Shown: positions 47,817 through 58,079 of the stretch, piece by piece
How positions within the stretch are numbered: the first letter of the stretch is position 1
Layout of the letters: each line of letters starts with the position of its first letter
Assembly: GCA_014380615.1 (NCBI GenBank)
Contig: JACMJM010000024.1
Coordinates: 19,572 to 83,571, forward strand
Direction: 5' to 3'
DNA: 64,000 nucleotides
Source: Sphingobacteriaceae bacterium
Lineage (GTDB): Bacteria; Bacteroidota; Bacteroidia; Sphingobacteriales; Sphingobacteriaceae
Position numbers and translations under genes: made by a program
Notes under the pieces: model-generated
The model's input: only the letters and a program-made list of their open reading frames with translations
Told to the model about the DNA's origin: nothing
Databases searched by the model: none

Positions 47817-50800
47817 ATGAAAAAGTTCATATTAGTTTGTATCATAATAATTTCAACTCTATACGCCAATCTGGCTAATGCGCAGAATAAAACTGTGCAG
47901 GGAGTTGTAAAAGATATTCAGGGAGCAATTCCCGGAATTAGTGTGGTTGAAAAAGGTGTAGCAGGAAACGGGGTTACAACAGACGAAGAAGGCAGATTTA
48001 GAATTACTTTAAAAGGTAATAGCGATGTGCTTGTTATTAAGGGTATAGGATTTGAAACCCAGGAAGTGAGGGTAGGTAACCGTACATCAATAACCGTAAA
48101 TTTAGAAACATCTAAAACGGATCTGGACGAAGTTATTATAGTTGGTTTCGGGGTACAGAAAAAACCAACGATGACCGGAGCCGCCAGTGCTGTTAGCGGA
48201 GAAAGTATTCGACAAAATCCTTCGGCTAGTATTCAAAACGGTTTAGTGGGTAGGCTTCCCGGCTTTTTCTCACAACAACGTACTGGTACTCCCGGTGGCG
48301 ATGCCGCCGCATTTTATATCCGTGGTGTAAGTTCACTTAACGGAAGTGGAAATACTCCTCTTATAGTTGTTGATGACGTAGAATATACATACGACCAGCT
48401 TCAAAGGATTGATCCAAATGAAGTTGAAAATATCACGATTTTAAAAGACGCCTCAACTACAGCGATATACGGTATTAAAGGTGCAAACGGTGTTTTACTG
48501 GTTACCACCCGCCGCGGAAAAACAGGTCCGGCAAAAATTTCGTTTAAAACGGAGTATTCATTAAGTGCTTTTACCAAATTGCCCGAATATCTGGGATCAT
48601 ACGAGTCTGCAGTGGTATATAATCAAGCCCTTACAAACGACAATCTGGCTCCGCGTTGGACGGCGGATGATCTGGCCAAGTTTCAAAGTGGCTCTGATCC
48701 CTACACACATCCGAATGTTAACTGGCAGAAGGCTCTTTTTAAAGATTTTACAGGCCAATCCAGAAGTAATTTGGATTTACAGGGTGGAACAGAACGTTTA
48801 AGGTACTTTATTTCAGCGGGCTTCATCAATCAGGATGGCCAAACCAAAAATTACAGTAACAATTCTGAAGTAAATGGTAATTACTTCCATAAGAGGTATA
48901 ACTATCGTGCTAATATGGATCTTGGAGTTACAAAAGATCTCGACTTGCGCTTTGATCTTGCGGGTAATTACGGAGAGGTGAATACACCAAATATATTTTT
49001 TTCAAGTACAAACGGAAATAATAACAATGCCTTTTACGAATACAATAGTTTTCTATCTTTAGCCCCCTGGGCATATCCGATCAAGAACCCTGACGGCAGT
49101 TGGGGATATAGCAACTGGCAAAGGCAGGAGTCTGGCGGAGGTAATTATAATGCCGGAAATATTATTCAGCGTTTATCGGAATTTGGGTACAACCGCAGCA
49201 ACGAGAGCAATATAACTTTCAATACAACAGCCAACCAGAAACTCGGTTTTATTTTGCCCGGGTTGTCGGTTAAGGGAACTTTGGCTTATACCAGTAACTA
49301 TGGATATAACCGTGGTATGACAAGACAACGTTCTCCTTCTTTCGTTTATAATCCGGTTAATGAAACCTATACACCCCGCGATCCCGCTGTATACGATACT
49401 GAGCCCCTTTCCAGGAGTTATACTCCAAGATACACCTACAGGGCATTAACTGCGCAGGCCTTTATTAACTACGAAGGAACGTTTGGTAGAAATCACCATG
49501 TTCGTGGTATGCTGCTTCATAGCAGAGACAATAAAGTAGCACAGAGTGGTCAGTCTATTCTGAACTTTGTACCCGAAAAAACCGTGGGTTACACCGCCAG
49601 GGTGAGTTACGATTATAAACAAAAGTATTTATTGGAGTTTAACGCAGGTTATAATGCATCCGACCGCTTTACTACAGACAAGCGCTTTGGTTTTTTCCCA
49701 GCTCTCTCAATAGGCTGGAATGTCGCGGATGAAGGTTTTATAAAGAATAACGTTTCCTGGCTAAATCAGTTTAAAATCCGCTCCTCATACGGTGAGGTTG
49801 GCCAGGATAAGTTAAATTCCAACCAGGCATACAGTTTTCTTCAGGTTTATAGCCCTAATAACGGGATATACATAACAGATTTTGGTACGTCATCAAATAC
49901 CATGACCGGTTTACAGGAAGGCCCACCGGGAAATAATGTAACCTGGGAAGTTGAAAGCAAGCTTGATATAGGCGTGGATTTTGCAATGTTTAACCGCACT
50001 GTTTCCGGTACAGTCGATTACTTTTTCAACAAACGCTCGGATATTCTTATTCCGAGACAAACCGTGTCTGAGGTATTGGGGGCTGATCTTCCGGCAGCTA
50101 ACTTAGGACGGACTCAAAACAGGGGATACGAGTTTGAGCTTAATTATCGTAAAGAACTCTTAAAAGATTTTAGAATATCATTAAAGGGGCTTTATTCTTT
50201 CGCTAAAAACAAGGTACTCTTCAATGATTCGCCGCCGGCACAGTATGCACATCAAGACGGTACAGGCAGAAGTATGGGTGACCCTCTGTTGTATAAATTC
50301 ATAGGATTTTACACTGAGGCTGAAGCTCTTCCTAATTCAGGTGTTCCAAAACCTGCGGTAACTCCCAGACCCGGCGATCTTAAGTATGCTGATATCGCGG
50401 GCGGTCCGGACGGAGGGCCCGACGGAAAAATTACCAATGCGGACAGAGGATTTTTTGGTAATCCGAATTTGCCGAACACCAATTATGGCTTCCATATAGG
50501 CGGGGGATATAAAAGCTTCAACTTTAATCTGGTATTTCAGGGAGCTAAGAACTTTAGTTTAGGAGCCAGCGAGCTCGGCATTATACCTTTCGGATCCAAT
50601 GTACAGCCGATCCATCAGCAAGCCTGGACACCAGAATTGGGTGATAACGCTAAATTTCCGAGATTATCTCTTGTTCCGGGAGCAAGTGCCCCGGGTACGT
50701 ATAACTCAGACTTTTGGTACAAATCCGGCAATTATCTGCGTTTAAGAACCGCGGAAATAAGTTATGCGATACCTGCTTCAATTGTCAGTAAAATGAAAGT

Positions 50801-50966
50801 TCAGGGTATCAGATTATATGCTAACGGAAATAACCTGATTACATGGTCTAAAATATTCGACATATATAATCTGGATCCGGAAGCTACTCCAAACGGAAGA
50901 AACGGGCAATATATGGACTATCCGCCTTCTAAAATGTACAATTTCGGAATCAACGTAACGTTTTAA
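47817..50966 (+). CDS. susC: SusC-like TonB-dependent receptor (second pair)
   Basis: A 1049-residue receptor with all standard parts. They are a signal peptide ending ANAQ, a carboxypeptidase-regulatory-like domain (NKTVQGVVKDIQG to VNLETSKTDL, about 22-105), the TonB-contacting LDEVIIVGFG, a plug (IQNGLVGRLPGFFSQQ, GVSSLNGSGNTPLIVVDDVEY, ENITILKDASTTAIYGIKGANGVLLVTTRRG) and a barrel ending in an aromatic strand (NFGINVTF). Unlike the first SusC it is full length. It should couple to the next gene product to take up a second oligosaccharide or a different size range of the same glycan. Confidence 0.95.
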   Translation: MKKFILVCIIIISTLYANLANAQNKTVQGVVKDIQGAIPGISVVEKGVAGNGVTTDEEGRFRITLKGNSDVLVIKGIGFETQEVRVGNRTSITVNLETSKTDLDEVIIVGFGVQKKPTMTGAASAVSGESIRQNPSASIQNGLVGRLPGFFSQQRTGTPGGDAAAFYIRGVSSLNGSGNTPLIVVDDVEYTYDQLQRIDPNEVENITILKDASTTAIYGIKGANGVLLVTTRRGKTGPAKISFKTEYSLSAFTKLPEYLGSYESAVVYNQALTNDNLAPRWTADDLAKFQSGSDPYTHPNVNWQKALFKDFTGQSRSNLDLQGGTERLRYFISAGFINQDGQTKNYSNNSEVNGNYFHKRYNYRANMDLGVTKDLDLRFDLAGNYGEVNTPNIFFSSTNGNNNNAFYEYNSFLSLAPWAYPIKNPDGSWGYSNWQRQESGGGNYNAGNIIQRLSEFGYNRSNESNITFNTTANQKLGFILPGLSVKGTLAYTSNYGYNRGMTRQRSPSFVYNPVNETYTPRDPAVYDTEPLSRSYTPRYTYRALTAQAFINYEGTFGRNHHVRGMLLHSRDNKVAQSGQSILNFVPEKTVGYTARVSYDYKQKYLLEFNAGYNASDRFTTDKRFGFFPALSIGWNVADEGFIKNNVSWLNQFKIRSSYGEVGQDKLNSNQAYSFLQVYSPNNGIYITDFGTSSNTMTGLQEGPPGNNVTWEVESKLDIGVDFAMFNRTVSGTVDYFFNKRSDILIPRQTVSEVLGADLPAANLGRTQNRGYEFELNYRKELLKDFRISLKGLYSFAKNKVLFNDSPPAQYAHQDGTGRSMGDPLLYKFIGFYTEAEALPNSGVPKPAVTPRPGDLKYADIAGGPDGGPDGKITNADRGFFGNPNLPNTNYGFHIGGGYKSFNFNLVFQGAKNFSLGASELGIIPFGSNVQPIHQQAWTPELGDNAKFPRLSLVPGASAPGTYNSDFWYKSGNYLRLRTAEISYAIPASIVSKMKVQGIRLYANGNNLITWSKIFDIYNLDPEATPNGRNGQYMDYPPSKMYNFGINVTF

Positions 50967-50986
50967 TATATCCTAGTATAGATGAT

Positions 50987-52753
50987 ATGAAAAAGATTAA
51001 CATAATTTTATTAGTTGGAGTAATTAGCTTGTTTTCTTGTAAAAAGACGGGTTTCCTCGATCCAACAAATACCGGCCTGAGTGAAGAGGAAGTGTTTTCG
51101 GACAGTTTACGGACCATGCAATTTCTCGGCAGGGCCTATGAAGATATTGCCTTTGCGTTCCTGCCCACTCGTTGGGACGCCGGGAATACCAACGGTGCTA
51201 CTGATGATACTGAATTTATTAATGAAAACGTGGCCCGTCGGCCGGTAATAATTTATTCGGGCACTTACAATGCGGCCAGCTTCCCGTTCGACGGGATGTG
51301 GAATATGCCATGGCAGAATATACGGAGGGCGAGTCTTTTAATGCAGAAGTTACCCGAGACGCCACTTGCTCCGGCTACGAAATCGCGAGTTACGGGTGAA
51401 GCTCGTTTTTTAAGAGCGTATTATTATGCTTATTTACTGGTAAATTTTGGCGGAGTACCTCTTATCGGAGATAGAGTATTCGGAAAAGATGATGTTGTTA
51501 ATTTGCCGCGAAACTCTTTCCAGGAATGTGTAGACTATATCGTGAGCGAACTTGACGCCGCCGCCGCATTAGTGCCTCCAACTACCGGCCCGGGTGCGTA
51601 CGATGATACCAATTGGGGACGGGTAACCAGAGGTGCCTGCATGGGTTTAAAATCTCGTGTTTTGCTTTATGCGGCGAGCCCCCTATTTAATGCGGGAATT
51701 TCGAGCTATGAAACTTTGAAAACTGATGAGGCAGGGAAATTAGTTTCGGGATACACCGATAAAAGTGCTTCTAGTGTACAACAACGCTGGCAACGTGCGG
51801 CAGACGCGGCCTTGGCGGTAATGAATTCGGGTTATTATGAACTACATACTAATAACACAACAGCACCGGGATACGGGTTTTATGATGTTTTCTTAAAGCG
51901 TGTTAACAGGGAGTATATATTCTTTCAAAACCGGCCACTAAACAGGGATTTTGAGGGGATGTTTAACCCACCCTCAAGAGGTGGAAGCAGAGTATACTGG
52001 CCCTCTCAGAATTTAGTGGATTGTTTCCCGATGAAAAACGGGAAAGGAATCCTCGAGGCCGGATCAACTTATGACCCTCAGAACCCTTATGCAAATCGTG
52101 ACCCACGTTTTGGCTATACCATAATCTATAATGGATCATTCTATTATCTTGCTAGTGCCGGTGTTAAGCGAGAAGTTTTCACCTATCAAGGTGCCAGTCA
52201 GGACGGTTTCCCCTCTACCAAATCTGGCTACTATCTTCGTAAGATGTGTGATGACAATGTTGCGAACAACAGTAACTTCCAAACTCAACGAGGCTGGCCT
52301 TTGCTAAGATATGCTGAAATAATACTTAATTACGCGGAAGCTATTAACGAAGCCTCGTCTGGCCCTGCCGCCCCTGAAGCAGCTTATGCCGCATTAAGAC
52401 AATTACGAAATAGGGCAGGAATAGATGTTGGTGATGGAAATTACGGATTAAAATCAGGGATGACTCAGGTGGAAATGCGTGCGGTAGTAAGAAATGAAAG
52501 ACGGATTGAGCTGTCTTTCGAAGGTGATCACAGATGGAATGATATATGCAGATGGGGAATTGCTGAGGCAGTAAATAATGGCTATAACCAGATAATGAGA
52601 ATTGTGCGAGTAACAGCTGCGCCTCTTGTGTATCAATATAATCGTGAGCCATCCACAAGACTCCATAGATTCAGACCAGAAATGTATCTATTCCCGATTA
52701 AGCAATCGGAAATAAATAAAATGCCGGCAATGGTACAAAATCCAGGTTGGTAA
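50987..52753 (+). CDS. susD: SusD-like outer-membrane glycan-binding lipoprotein (second pair)
   Basis: A 588-residue RagB/SusD lipoprotein: lipobox ISLFSC with the cysteine near position 18, then EARFLRAYYYAYLLVNFGGVPLIG, WGRVTRGACMGLKSRVLLYAASPLFN and VRNERRIELSFEGDHRWNDICRW. It is a diverged paralogue of the first SusD. The stop is followed within 11 bases by a strong hairpin terminator, so it ends the transport operon. It likely recognises a different part of the glycan from the first SusD. Confidence 0.95.
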   Translation: MKKINIILLVGVISLFSCKKTGFLDPTNTGLSEEEVFSDSLRTMQFLGRAYEDIAFAFLPTRWDAGNTNGATDDTEFINENVARRPVIIYSGTYNAASFPFDGMWNMPWQNIRRASLLMQKLPETPLAPATKSRVTGEARFLRAYYYAYLLVNFGGVPLIGDRVFGKDDVVNLPRNSFQECVDYIVSELDAAAALVPPTTGPGAYDDTNWGRVTRGACMGLKSRVLLYAASPLFNAGISSYETLKTDEAGKLVSGYTDKSASSVQQRWQRAADAALAVMNSGYYELHTNNTTAPGYGFYDVFLKRVNREYIFFQNRPLNRDFEGMFNPPSRGGSRVYWPSQNLVDCFPMKNGKGILEAGSTYDPQNPYANRDPRFGYTIIYNGSFYYLASAGVKREVFTYQGASQDGFPSTKSGYYLRKMCDDNVANNSNFQTQRGWPLLRYAEIILNYAEAINEASSGPAAPEAAYAALRQLRNRAGIDVGDGNYGLKSGMTQVEMRAVVRNERRIELSFEGDHRWNDICRWGIAEAVNNGYNQIMRIVRVTAAPLVYQYNREPSTRLHRFRPEMYLFPIKQSEINKMPAMVQNPGW

Positions 52754-52763
52754 TTTTAAAAGA

Positions 52764-52800
52764 CATAGCAGTCTAAGCCTACTCAGACTGCTATGCCTTT
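52764..52800 (+). terminator. terminator after the second susD
   Basis: CATAGCAGTCT and AGACTGCTATG make a perfect 11-bp stem with a 10-base loop, followed by CCTTTATAATC. It is a likely rho-independent terminator for the susCDCD transcript. Confidence 0.8.
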
Positions 52801-52954
52801 ATAATCAAATCATTGTATTATTCGTTCTTTATACACACAACAGCTTAGTACTGAATTCGAAAATTTGATTCAGACAGGAGGCATAGTTTGTGAGTTCTAA
52901 ATTTAGTAATGACAATAATTGTAGCATAAAGTCCTTACCCTTTTAAATTGGTTA

Positions 52955-53002
52955 TGTACTGTCAAGCAGCAGGCCTCCCCGGCCTGCTCCAGTACATTTT
53001 TT
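52955..53002 (+). terminator. second terminator-like hairpin before the GH97 gene
   Basis: An outer stem TGTACTG/CAGTACA encloses an inner stem AGCAGGCC/GGCCTGCT, followed directly by six T residues. The structure is a strong rho-independent terminator or attenuator, about 100 bases before the GH97 start. Confidence 0.8.
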
Positions 53003-53104
53003 GGAGATGGAGAGAAGGAAAAGCATTAATATAACAGAACCGGTACATTATACTGCGGGCGATTCGGTTTAAATTGGTAAAGAGTCCCGAACAAACATAT
53101 CATA

Positions 53105-55093
53105 ATGAAGAAAATTAGTGTATTCCTGGCTGTTATATTTTTCGGTACCGCGATAAGCTTAGCACAACCGAGTAAGGTATTTCAATTAAAATCTCCCGAC
53201 GGAAAGATAAATTTGACCTTTGAAGCCGGCGAAAAACTTTTATGGTCGGTGAAGCACGGCAATACTCAGGTGCTGGCACCTTCGGCAATATCACTAACAC
53301 TAGGTAATGGACAGGTACTTGGCCGGAATGCGAAAGTTCTCAGTTCAAAAAACATTAGCGTAAACACGTCTTTTAGCACGCCGGTATACAAAAAGAAAAT
53401 CGTTTCAGATATTTACAATCAATTATCCCTAAACTTTAACAATAACTTTGGAGTAGTACTTCGCGCTTATAACGATGGAGTGGCGTATAGATTCGTTACC
53501 AGCCGTAAAGGCAATAGCATTATAACTTCCGAAGAAGCTAATTTCAATTTCGACAAAGATTATAAAGCTTTTATCCCTTATGTGAGAGATTTAAGGGGAA
53601 AAGACTTGTATACCTCTTCTTTTGAAGCCTTATACAGTGAGCATCCTATCTCTCGGTTTCCTAAAGATACCCTGGCGTTTTCCCCGCTTTTAATCGATCT
53701 GGGTAATGGAAAGAAAGCGGCCATTCTGGAAGCGGATCTGCAAGACTATCCCGGCATGTTTCTGAATCTCAACTTTCAAACCAAACAGGGTTTACAGGGC
53801 GTATTTGCGGGTTATCCCCTCGAAGAACGCACCGGAGGTTTCAATAACATGAATTATATGGTAACCAAAAGGGCTCCATATATCGCTCAAACAAGCGGCA
53901 CAAGAAGTTTTCCATGGAGAGCCATCGTTATCAGCGAAAGCGATAAAGACCTGGCCAATAATGATATGGTTCAAAAGCTTTCCCCCCCATCCAAAATAAG
54001 TGATGTAAGCTGGATAAAACCTGGCAAAGTTGCCTGGGATTGGTGGAACGACTGGAACATCTCAAAGGTTGATTTTAAAGCCGGGATCAATACCGAAACC
54101 TATAAATATTACATCGATTTTGCGTCGAAAAATAATATTGAGTACATAGTGATGGATGAAGGTTGGAGCGAAAGCACCAATATGCTCAATATATCACCCA
54201 AAATAAACCTTGAAGAAATTGTTCGATACGGGAACCAGAAAAATGTAGACGTAATACTTTGGGCAACCTGGTATGCCATAGATAAAGTTCTGGATGATGC
54301 TTTTTCTAAGTATTCTAAAATGGGAGTGAAAGGTTTTAAAATAGATTTCCTCGACAGGGATGATCAGAAAATGGTTAAATCGGTGGCGCACATCGCTCAA
54401 AAAGCAGCCGAATATAAATTAATAATCAATTATCACGGGATGTATAAGCCCACAGGAATACAACGTACTTATCCCAATGTAATCAACTTTGAAGGTGTAA
54501 AAGGGCTCGAGAATGTTAAATGGACACCAAATGATGACGTTCCGCGCTATGACGTTTCTATTCCATTTATAAGAATGCTTGCCGGCCCCATGGATTATAC
54601 GCCGGGCGCTATGCGTAATGCCACCAAAAGCACTTTCAGGCCAAGTAACTCGCTCCCTATGAGTCAGGGAACCCGGTCTCATCAGTTGGCGCTTTATGTG
54701 GTTTTAGAAGCTCCGTTGCAAATGCTGGCCGACAGCCCAACCGCATACATGAAAGAGCAGGAGAGTACAGATTTTATTGCCAGCATTCCAACCGTGTTTG
54801 ATGAAACAGTTGCCTTGGATGGAAAGGTAGGTGAATACGTAGCCATAGCCCGAAAAAAAGGAGATGTATGGCATGTAGGTGGTTTAAGTAACTGGTCGTC
54901 GAGAGAAATGTCGGTCGATTTGTCTTTTCTGGGCAACGGCCGTTTTAAAGCTGATATTTTTAAAGATGGTGCTAACGCTGAGAAAGATCCTACAGATTAT
55001 AAAAGGGAAATAATTAATGTTTCCTCAAAAGATAAATTACAAATTAATGTTTCAAATGGGGGTGGTTTTGCCATCCGTTTTACACCTTTGTAA
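53105..55093 (+). CDS. glycoside hydrolase family 97, probable retaining alpha-galactosidase
   Basis: A 662-residue secreted enzyme (signal peptide ending SLAQP) with the three GH97 parts: N-terminal sandwich to about 290, catalytic (beta/alpha)8 barrel and C-terminal sandwich. The barrel carries GVKGFKIDFLDRDDQ with D414 at the nucleophile position known in the retaining branch (Bacteroides thetaiotaomicron BtGH97b, an alpha-galactosidase). The inverting SusB-type branch has a glutamate elsewhere instead. YIVMDEGWSE and INYHGMYKPTGIQRTYPN are also conserved. It is the first gene of the enzyme part of the PUL and likely removes terminal alpha-galactose in the periplasm. Confidence 0.92.
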   Translation: MKKISVFLAVIFFGTAISLAQPSKVFQLKSPDGKINLTFEAGEKLLWSVKHGNTQVLAPSAISLTLGNGQVLGRNAKVLSSKNISVNTSFSTPVYKKKIVSDIYNQLSLNFNNNFGVVLRAYNDGVAYRFVTSRKGNSIITSEEANFNFDKDYKAFIPYVRDLRGKDLYTSSFEALYSEHPISRFPKDTLAFSPLLIDLGNGKKAAILEADLQDYPGMFLNLNFQTKQGLQGVFAGYPLEERTGGFNNMNYMVTKRAPYIAQTSGTRSFPWRAIVISESDKDLANNDMVQKLSPPSKISDVSWIKPGKVAWDWWNDWNISKVDFKAGINTETYKYYIDFASKNNIEYIVMDEGWSESTNMLNISPKINLEEIVRYGNQKNVDVILWATWYAIDKVLDDAFSKYSKMGVKGFKIDFLDRDDQKMVKSVAHIAQKAAEYKLIINYHGMYKPTGIQRTYPNVINFEGVKGLENVKWTPNDDVPRYDVSIPFIRMLAGPMDYTPGAMRNATKSTFRPSNSLPMSQGTRSHQLALYVVLEAPLQMLADSPTAYMKEQESTDFIASIPTVFDETVALDGKVGEYVAIARKKGDVWHVGGLSNWSSREMSVDLSFLGNGRFKADIFKDGANAEKDPTDYKREIINVSSKDKLQINVSNGGGFAIRFTPL

Positions 55094-55136
55094 GATTTAC
55101 GCCATGTTAAACATTAGCACTTACATTAGATAATAA

Positions 55137-58031
55137 ATGAAACAACACCCTGCTTTGAAACTTGGACTCCTGATTATAGTGTGGATCAGTATTTACTGTG
55201 ATGTTCTGGCTCAGGCTACTCAATACCAGTATCTTTCCGGAAAAGATAAAGATAATACCGTTGAATGGGACTTTATGTGTACAGCTGGTCGTAACAGCGG
55301 CAAGTGGACGAAAATTCCGGTGCCTTCTAACTGGGAGTTTATGGGTTTCGGGAATTACACCTATGGCAACGAGAAAGAGGATGCCACCGAAGCAGGCCTT
55401 TACCGTTATACATTTACTGTAGCAAAAGCATGGTCGGGTAAAGAGGTTTTCATTGTGTTTGATGGGGCAATGACCGACACGGAGGTGAAGATTAACGGTA
55501 AGCTAGCCGGGCCCGTACACCAGGGAGCATTTTATAGGTTTAAATATAATATCTCCGAACTACTGAAACCTGATGGCGAAAACTTGCTGGAAGTTAAAGT
55601 AAATAAAGTTTCAGCCAACGCACTTGTCAACGACGCTGAGCGGGGCGCTGATTACTGGGTTTTCGGTGGGATATTTCGTCCCGTATTTCTAGAAGCCTAT
55701 CCCAGGCAGCACCTTGAACGGGTAGCTATTGATGCTAAAGCCGATGGATCAATAAAAATAAACGCATTTCCCGCTAATCTCAAAGCTGTGGGAACTATTG
55801 TAGCCCAGGTGAAGACCAAAGATGGAAAAGCCTTTGGCCTTCCTTTTAAAGCAGTTGTAAAGCCCGGAGACTCTATAGTTAGTTTGAGTGGCAAAATTAC
55901 CAATCCGAAATTATGGTCGCCCGAGTTTCCGAATTTGTATAAGATAGAAGTAAGCCTTAAAACAGGAGTTTCTACACTTCATTCTCTGAACGAAACTATT
56001 GGTTTTCGTACCGTGGAATTAAGAAAGCAGGATGGTTTTTATGTGAATGGAAACAAAATTATGTTCAAAGGAGTTAACCGCGGCCCTTTTTGGCCAACTT
56101 CCGGCCGTACAACCAGTAAAGCCATAAGCAGAATGGATGCAAATCTTATCAAGGATATGAACATGAACGCTGTTCGTATGTCGCATTATCCTCCCGACGA
56201 CCATTTTCTTGACGTATGTGATTCTCTGGGATTATTTGTAATTGATGAACTGGCAGGCTGGCAGTTTCCTCCGTATGATACGGAGGTAGGCAGAAAACTG
56301 GTTAAAGAACTTATTCTTAAAGATGTTAACCACCCCTCAATCGTTTTATGGGCAAATGGTAACGAAGGCGGTTTTAATCATAATTTGTTACCCGATTATC
56401 CTAAACACGATATCCAAAGTCGGCCTGTTATCCATCCCTGGTCTAATATTAATGGGATGAATACCAAACATTACACCCCTTGGAACTATGGAGTAAACAC
56501 CTTTTTTCAAGGTAAAGATGTATTTTTTCCTACCGAATTTCTTCACGGCCTTTACGATGGCGGGCATGGTGCCGGCCTGGACGATTTCTGGAATTTGATG
56601 CGAAGTAATCCTTTATCTGCCGGAGGGTTTCTTTGGGATTTAACCGATCAGGGAGCCCTGCGTACCGACCAAAATGGCCGCATAGATACAAAAGGAAATG
56701 CTGCCGCCGACGGGATACTTGGCCCCTATCGCGAAAAAGAAGGAAGTTTTTTCACTATTAAAGAAATTTGGGCACCTGTTTATTTTACAAAAAAGGCTAT
56801 AACACCTGATTTCGACGGAACCTTCTATATCGAGAACCGATATGATTTTACTAACCTAAACCGCTGCTCGTTTACCTGGAGACTAAAAAAATTTACCGGG
56901 CTTGGGCCGGGCGACACAACTGTCCTATCCGGTTCGATAACTGCCCCTGATATTGCTGCCGAAGGCTCAGGAATTTTAAGGATACCACTGCCTAAAAACT
57001 GGAAAGATTTTGACGTTTTATATATTACCGCCAGCGATCTGTATGGCCGGAAAATCAACACCTGGTCGTGGCCGGTTACAATTCCACGCGAGCTGACAAA
57101 AAGATTGCTGCCAACGGTTACAAGTACGGTAAGCACCCGCGAAGATGATAACAACTTATTCATCAGTGCCAATTCGATCGAAATTATTATTGACAAAAAA
57201 ACAGGTTTGCTAACCGCTGCGAAAAACAGTAAGGGAAATCTTTCTCTTAAAAACGGCCCGGTACTTTTGAAAGCTGGCAGTGGTACTCGTATTGGCGGTT
57301 CGGGGACCAGCAGCAGCGGGTTTGGCACCGGCACCGGCAGCACCGCGGCTCCGGTAGAAGCCGAAACGGTAGAGATAACTCCGCCTAAAATTACACATGC
57401 CCAGGTTGGGGATAATTATGTAGTACAAGTTGCTTTTGGAGAGGACCATCAACGGTTTCAATTTTCGTGGACGATGATGCCCTCTGGTGTTGTTCAATTA
57501 AAATATCAGTATCAGCCGCCAAATAATAGACCTACCCGGAGTAATCACGAAATGTTAGGAGTAAGCTTCGATTATCCTGAGAAAGAAGTTAATGGCATTC
57601 AATTAATTGCAAATGGGCCCTATCACGTATACAAAAACCGGATGAAGGGGACGACTTTTAATTCTTGGTATAAAGCATATAATAATGCGGTTACCGGAGA
57701 GGTATGGGAGTATCCGGAGTTTAAAGGTTATTACAGCGATTTTTATGCCGGTAAACTTCAAACCAAAGAAGGTGATTTTTCGCTTTACACAGATACTGAA
57801 AACCTTTTCCTGCACCTTTTTAATCCTGCGGTACCCAAAAGTTTAAACAATGCCAATTCGATGGCAGTCTATCCTAAGTCGGGCGGAATTTCATTTATGC
57901 ACGGAATAACATCGATAGGTACTAAATCTCAGAAGAAGGAAGATCTTGGCCCGCAAAGCCAGGATAATATAGTGTTCGCGAATGGTGGCAATGATACCCT
58001 GTATGGAACTTTATACTTCGACTTCAGATAA
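55137..58031 (+). CDS. glycoside hydrolase family 2, beta-galactosidase-like
   Basis: A 964-residue secreted enzyme (signal peptide ending VLAQA) with the LacZ-type five-domain plan. It has a jelly-roll sugar-binding domain (VPSNWEFMGFG) and immunoglobulin-like domains, then the barrel with RMSHYPPDDHFLDVCDSLGLFVIDE, acid/base E410 in WANGNEGG and nucleophile E467 in FPTEFLHG. A C-terminal beta-galactosidase small-chain domain follows. A Gly/Ser/Thr-rich insertion (about residues 714-740) interrupts that last domain. It follows GH97 by 44 bp and is co-transcribed. Specificity for beta-galactose versus another beta-hexose is not certain. Confidence 0.9.
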   Translation: MKQHPALKLGLLIIVWISIYCDVLAQATQYQYLSGKDKDNTVEWDFMCTAGRNSGKWTKIPVPSNWEFMGFGNYTYGNEKEDATEAGLYRYTFTVAKAWSGKEVFIVFDGAMTDTEVKINGKLAGPVHQGAFYRFKYNISELLKPDGENLLEVKVNKVSANALVNDAERGADYWVFGGIFRPVFLEAYPRQHLERVAIDAKADGSIKINAFPANLKAVGTIVAQVKTKDGKAFGLPFKAVVKPGDSIVSLSGKITNPKLWSPEFPNLYKIEVSLKTGVSTLHSLNETIGFRTVELRKQDGFYVNGNKIMFKGVNRGPFWPTSGRTTSKAISRMDANLIKDMNMNAVRMSHYPPDDHFLDVCDSLGLFVIDELAGWQFPPYDTEVGRKLVKELILKDVNHPSIVLWANGNEGGFNHNLLPDYPKHDIQSRPVIHPWSNINGMNTKHYTPWNYGVNTFFQGKDVFFPTEFLHGLYDGGHGAGLDDFWNLMRSNPLSAGGFLWDLTDQGALRTDQNGRIDTKGNAAADGILGPYREKEGSFFTIKEIWAPVYFTKKAITPDFDGTFYIENRYDFTNLNRCSFTWRLKKFTGLGPGDTTVLSGSITAPDIAAEGSGILRIPLPKNWKDFDVLYITASDLYGRKINTWSWPVTIPRELTKRLLPTVTSTVSTREDDNNLFISANSIEIIIDKKTGLLTAAKNSKGNLSLKNGPVLLKAGSGTRIGGSGTSSSGFGTGTGSTAAPVEAETVEITPPKITHAQVGDNYVVQVAFGEDHQRFQFSWTMMPSGVVQLKYQYQPPNNRPTRSNHEMLGVSFDYPEKEVNGIQLIANGPYHVYKNRMKGTTFNSWYKAYNNAVTGEVWEYPEFKGYYSDFYAGKLQTKEGDFSLYTDTENLFLHLFNPAVPKSLNNANSMAVYPKSGGISFMHGITSIGTKSQKKEDLGPQSQDNIVFANGGNDTLYGTLYFDFR

Positions 58032-58079
58032 TTCTATCGGCAGACTTAAATCACCGCTATTTAATAGATTACACATAAA

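Larger units (their letters stand above)
52754..53104. other. 351-bp gap in the PUL with two consecutive terminators
   Basis: Between the second susD and the GH97 gene lie two strong hairpins, listed separately, with about 160 bp of AT-rich sequence between them and about 100 bp after the second. No protein-coding frame of interest is seen. The interval could produce a small RNA, or the second hairpin could act as an attenuator before the enzyme operon. Confidence 0.5.
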
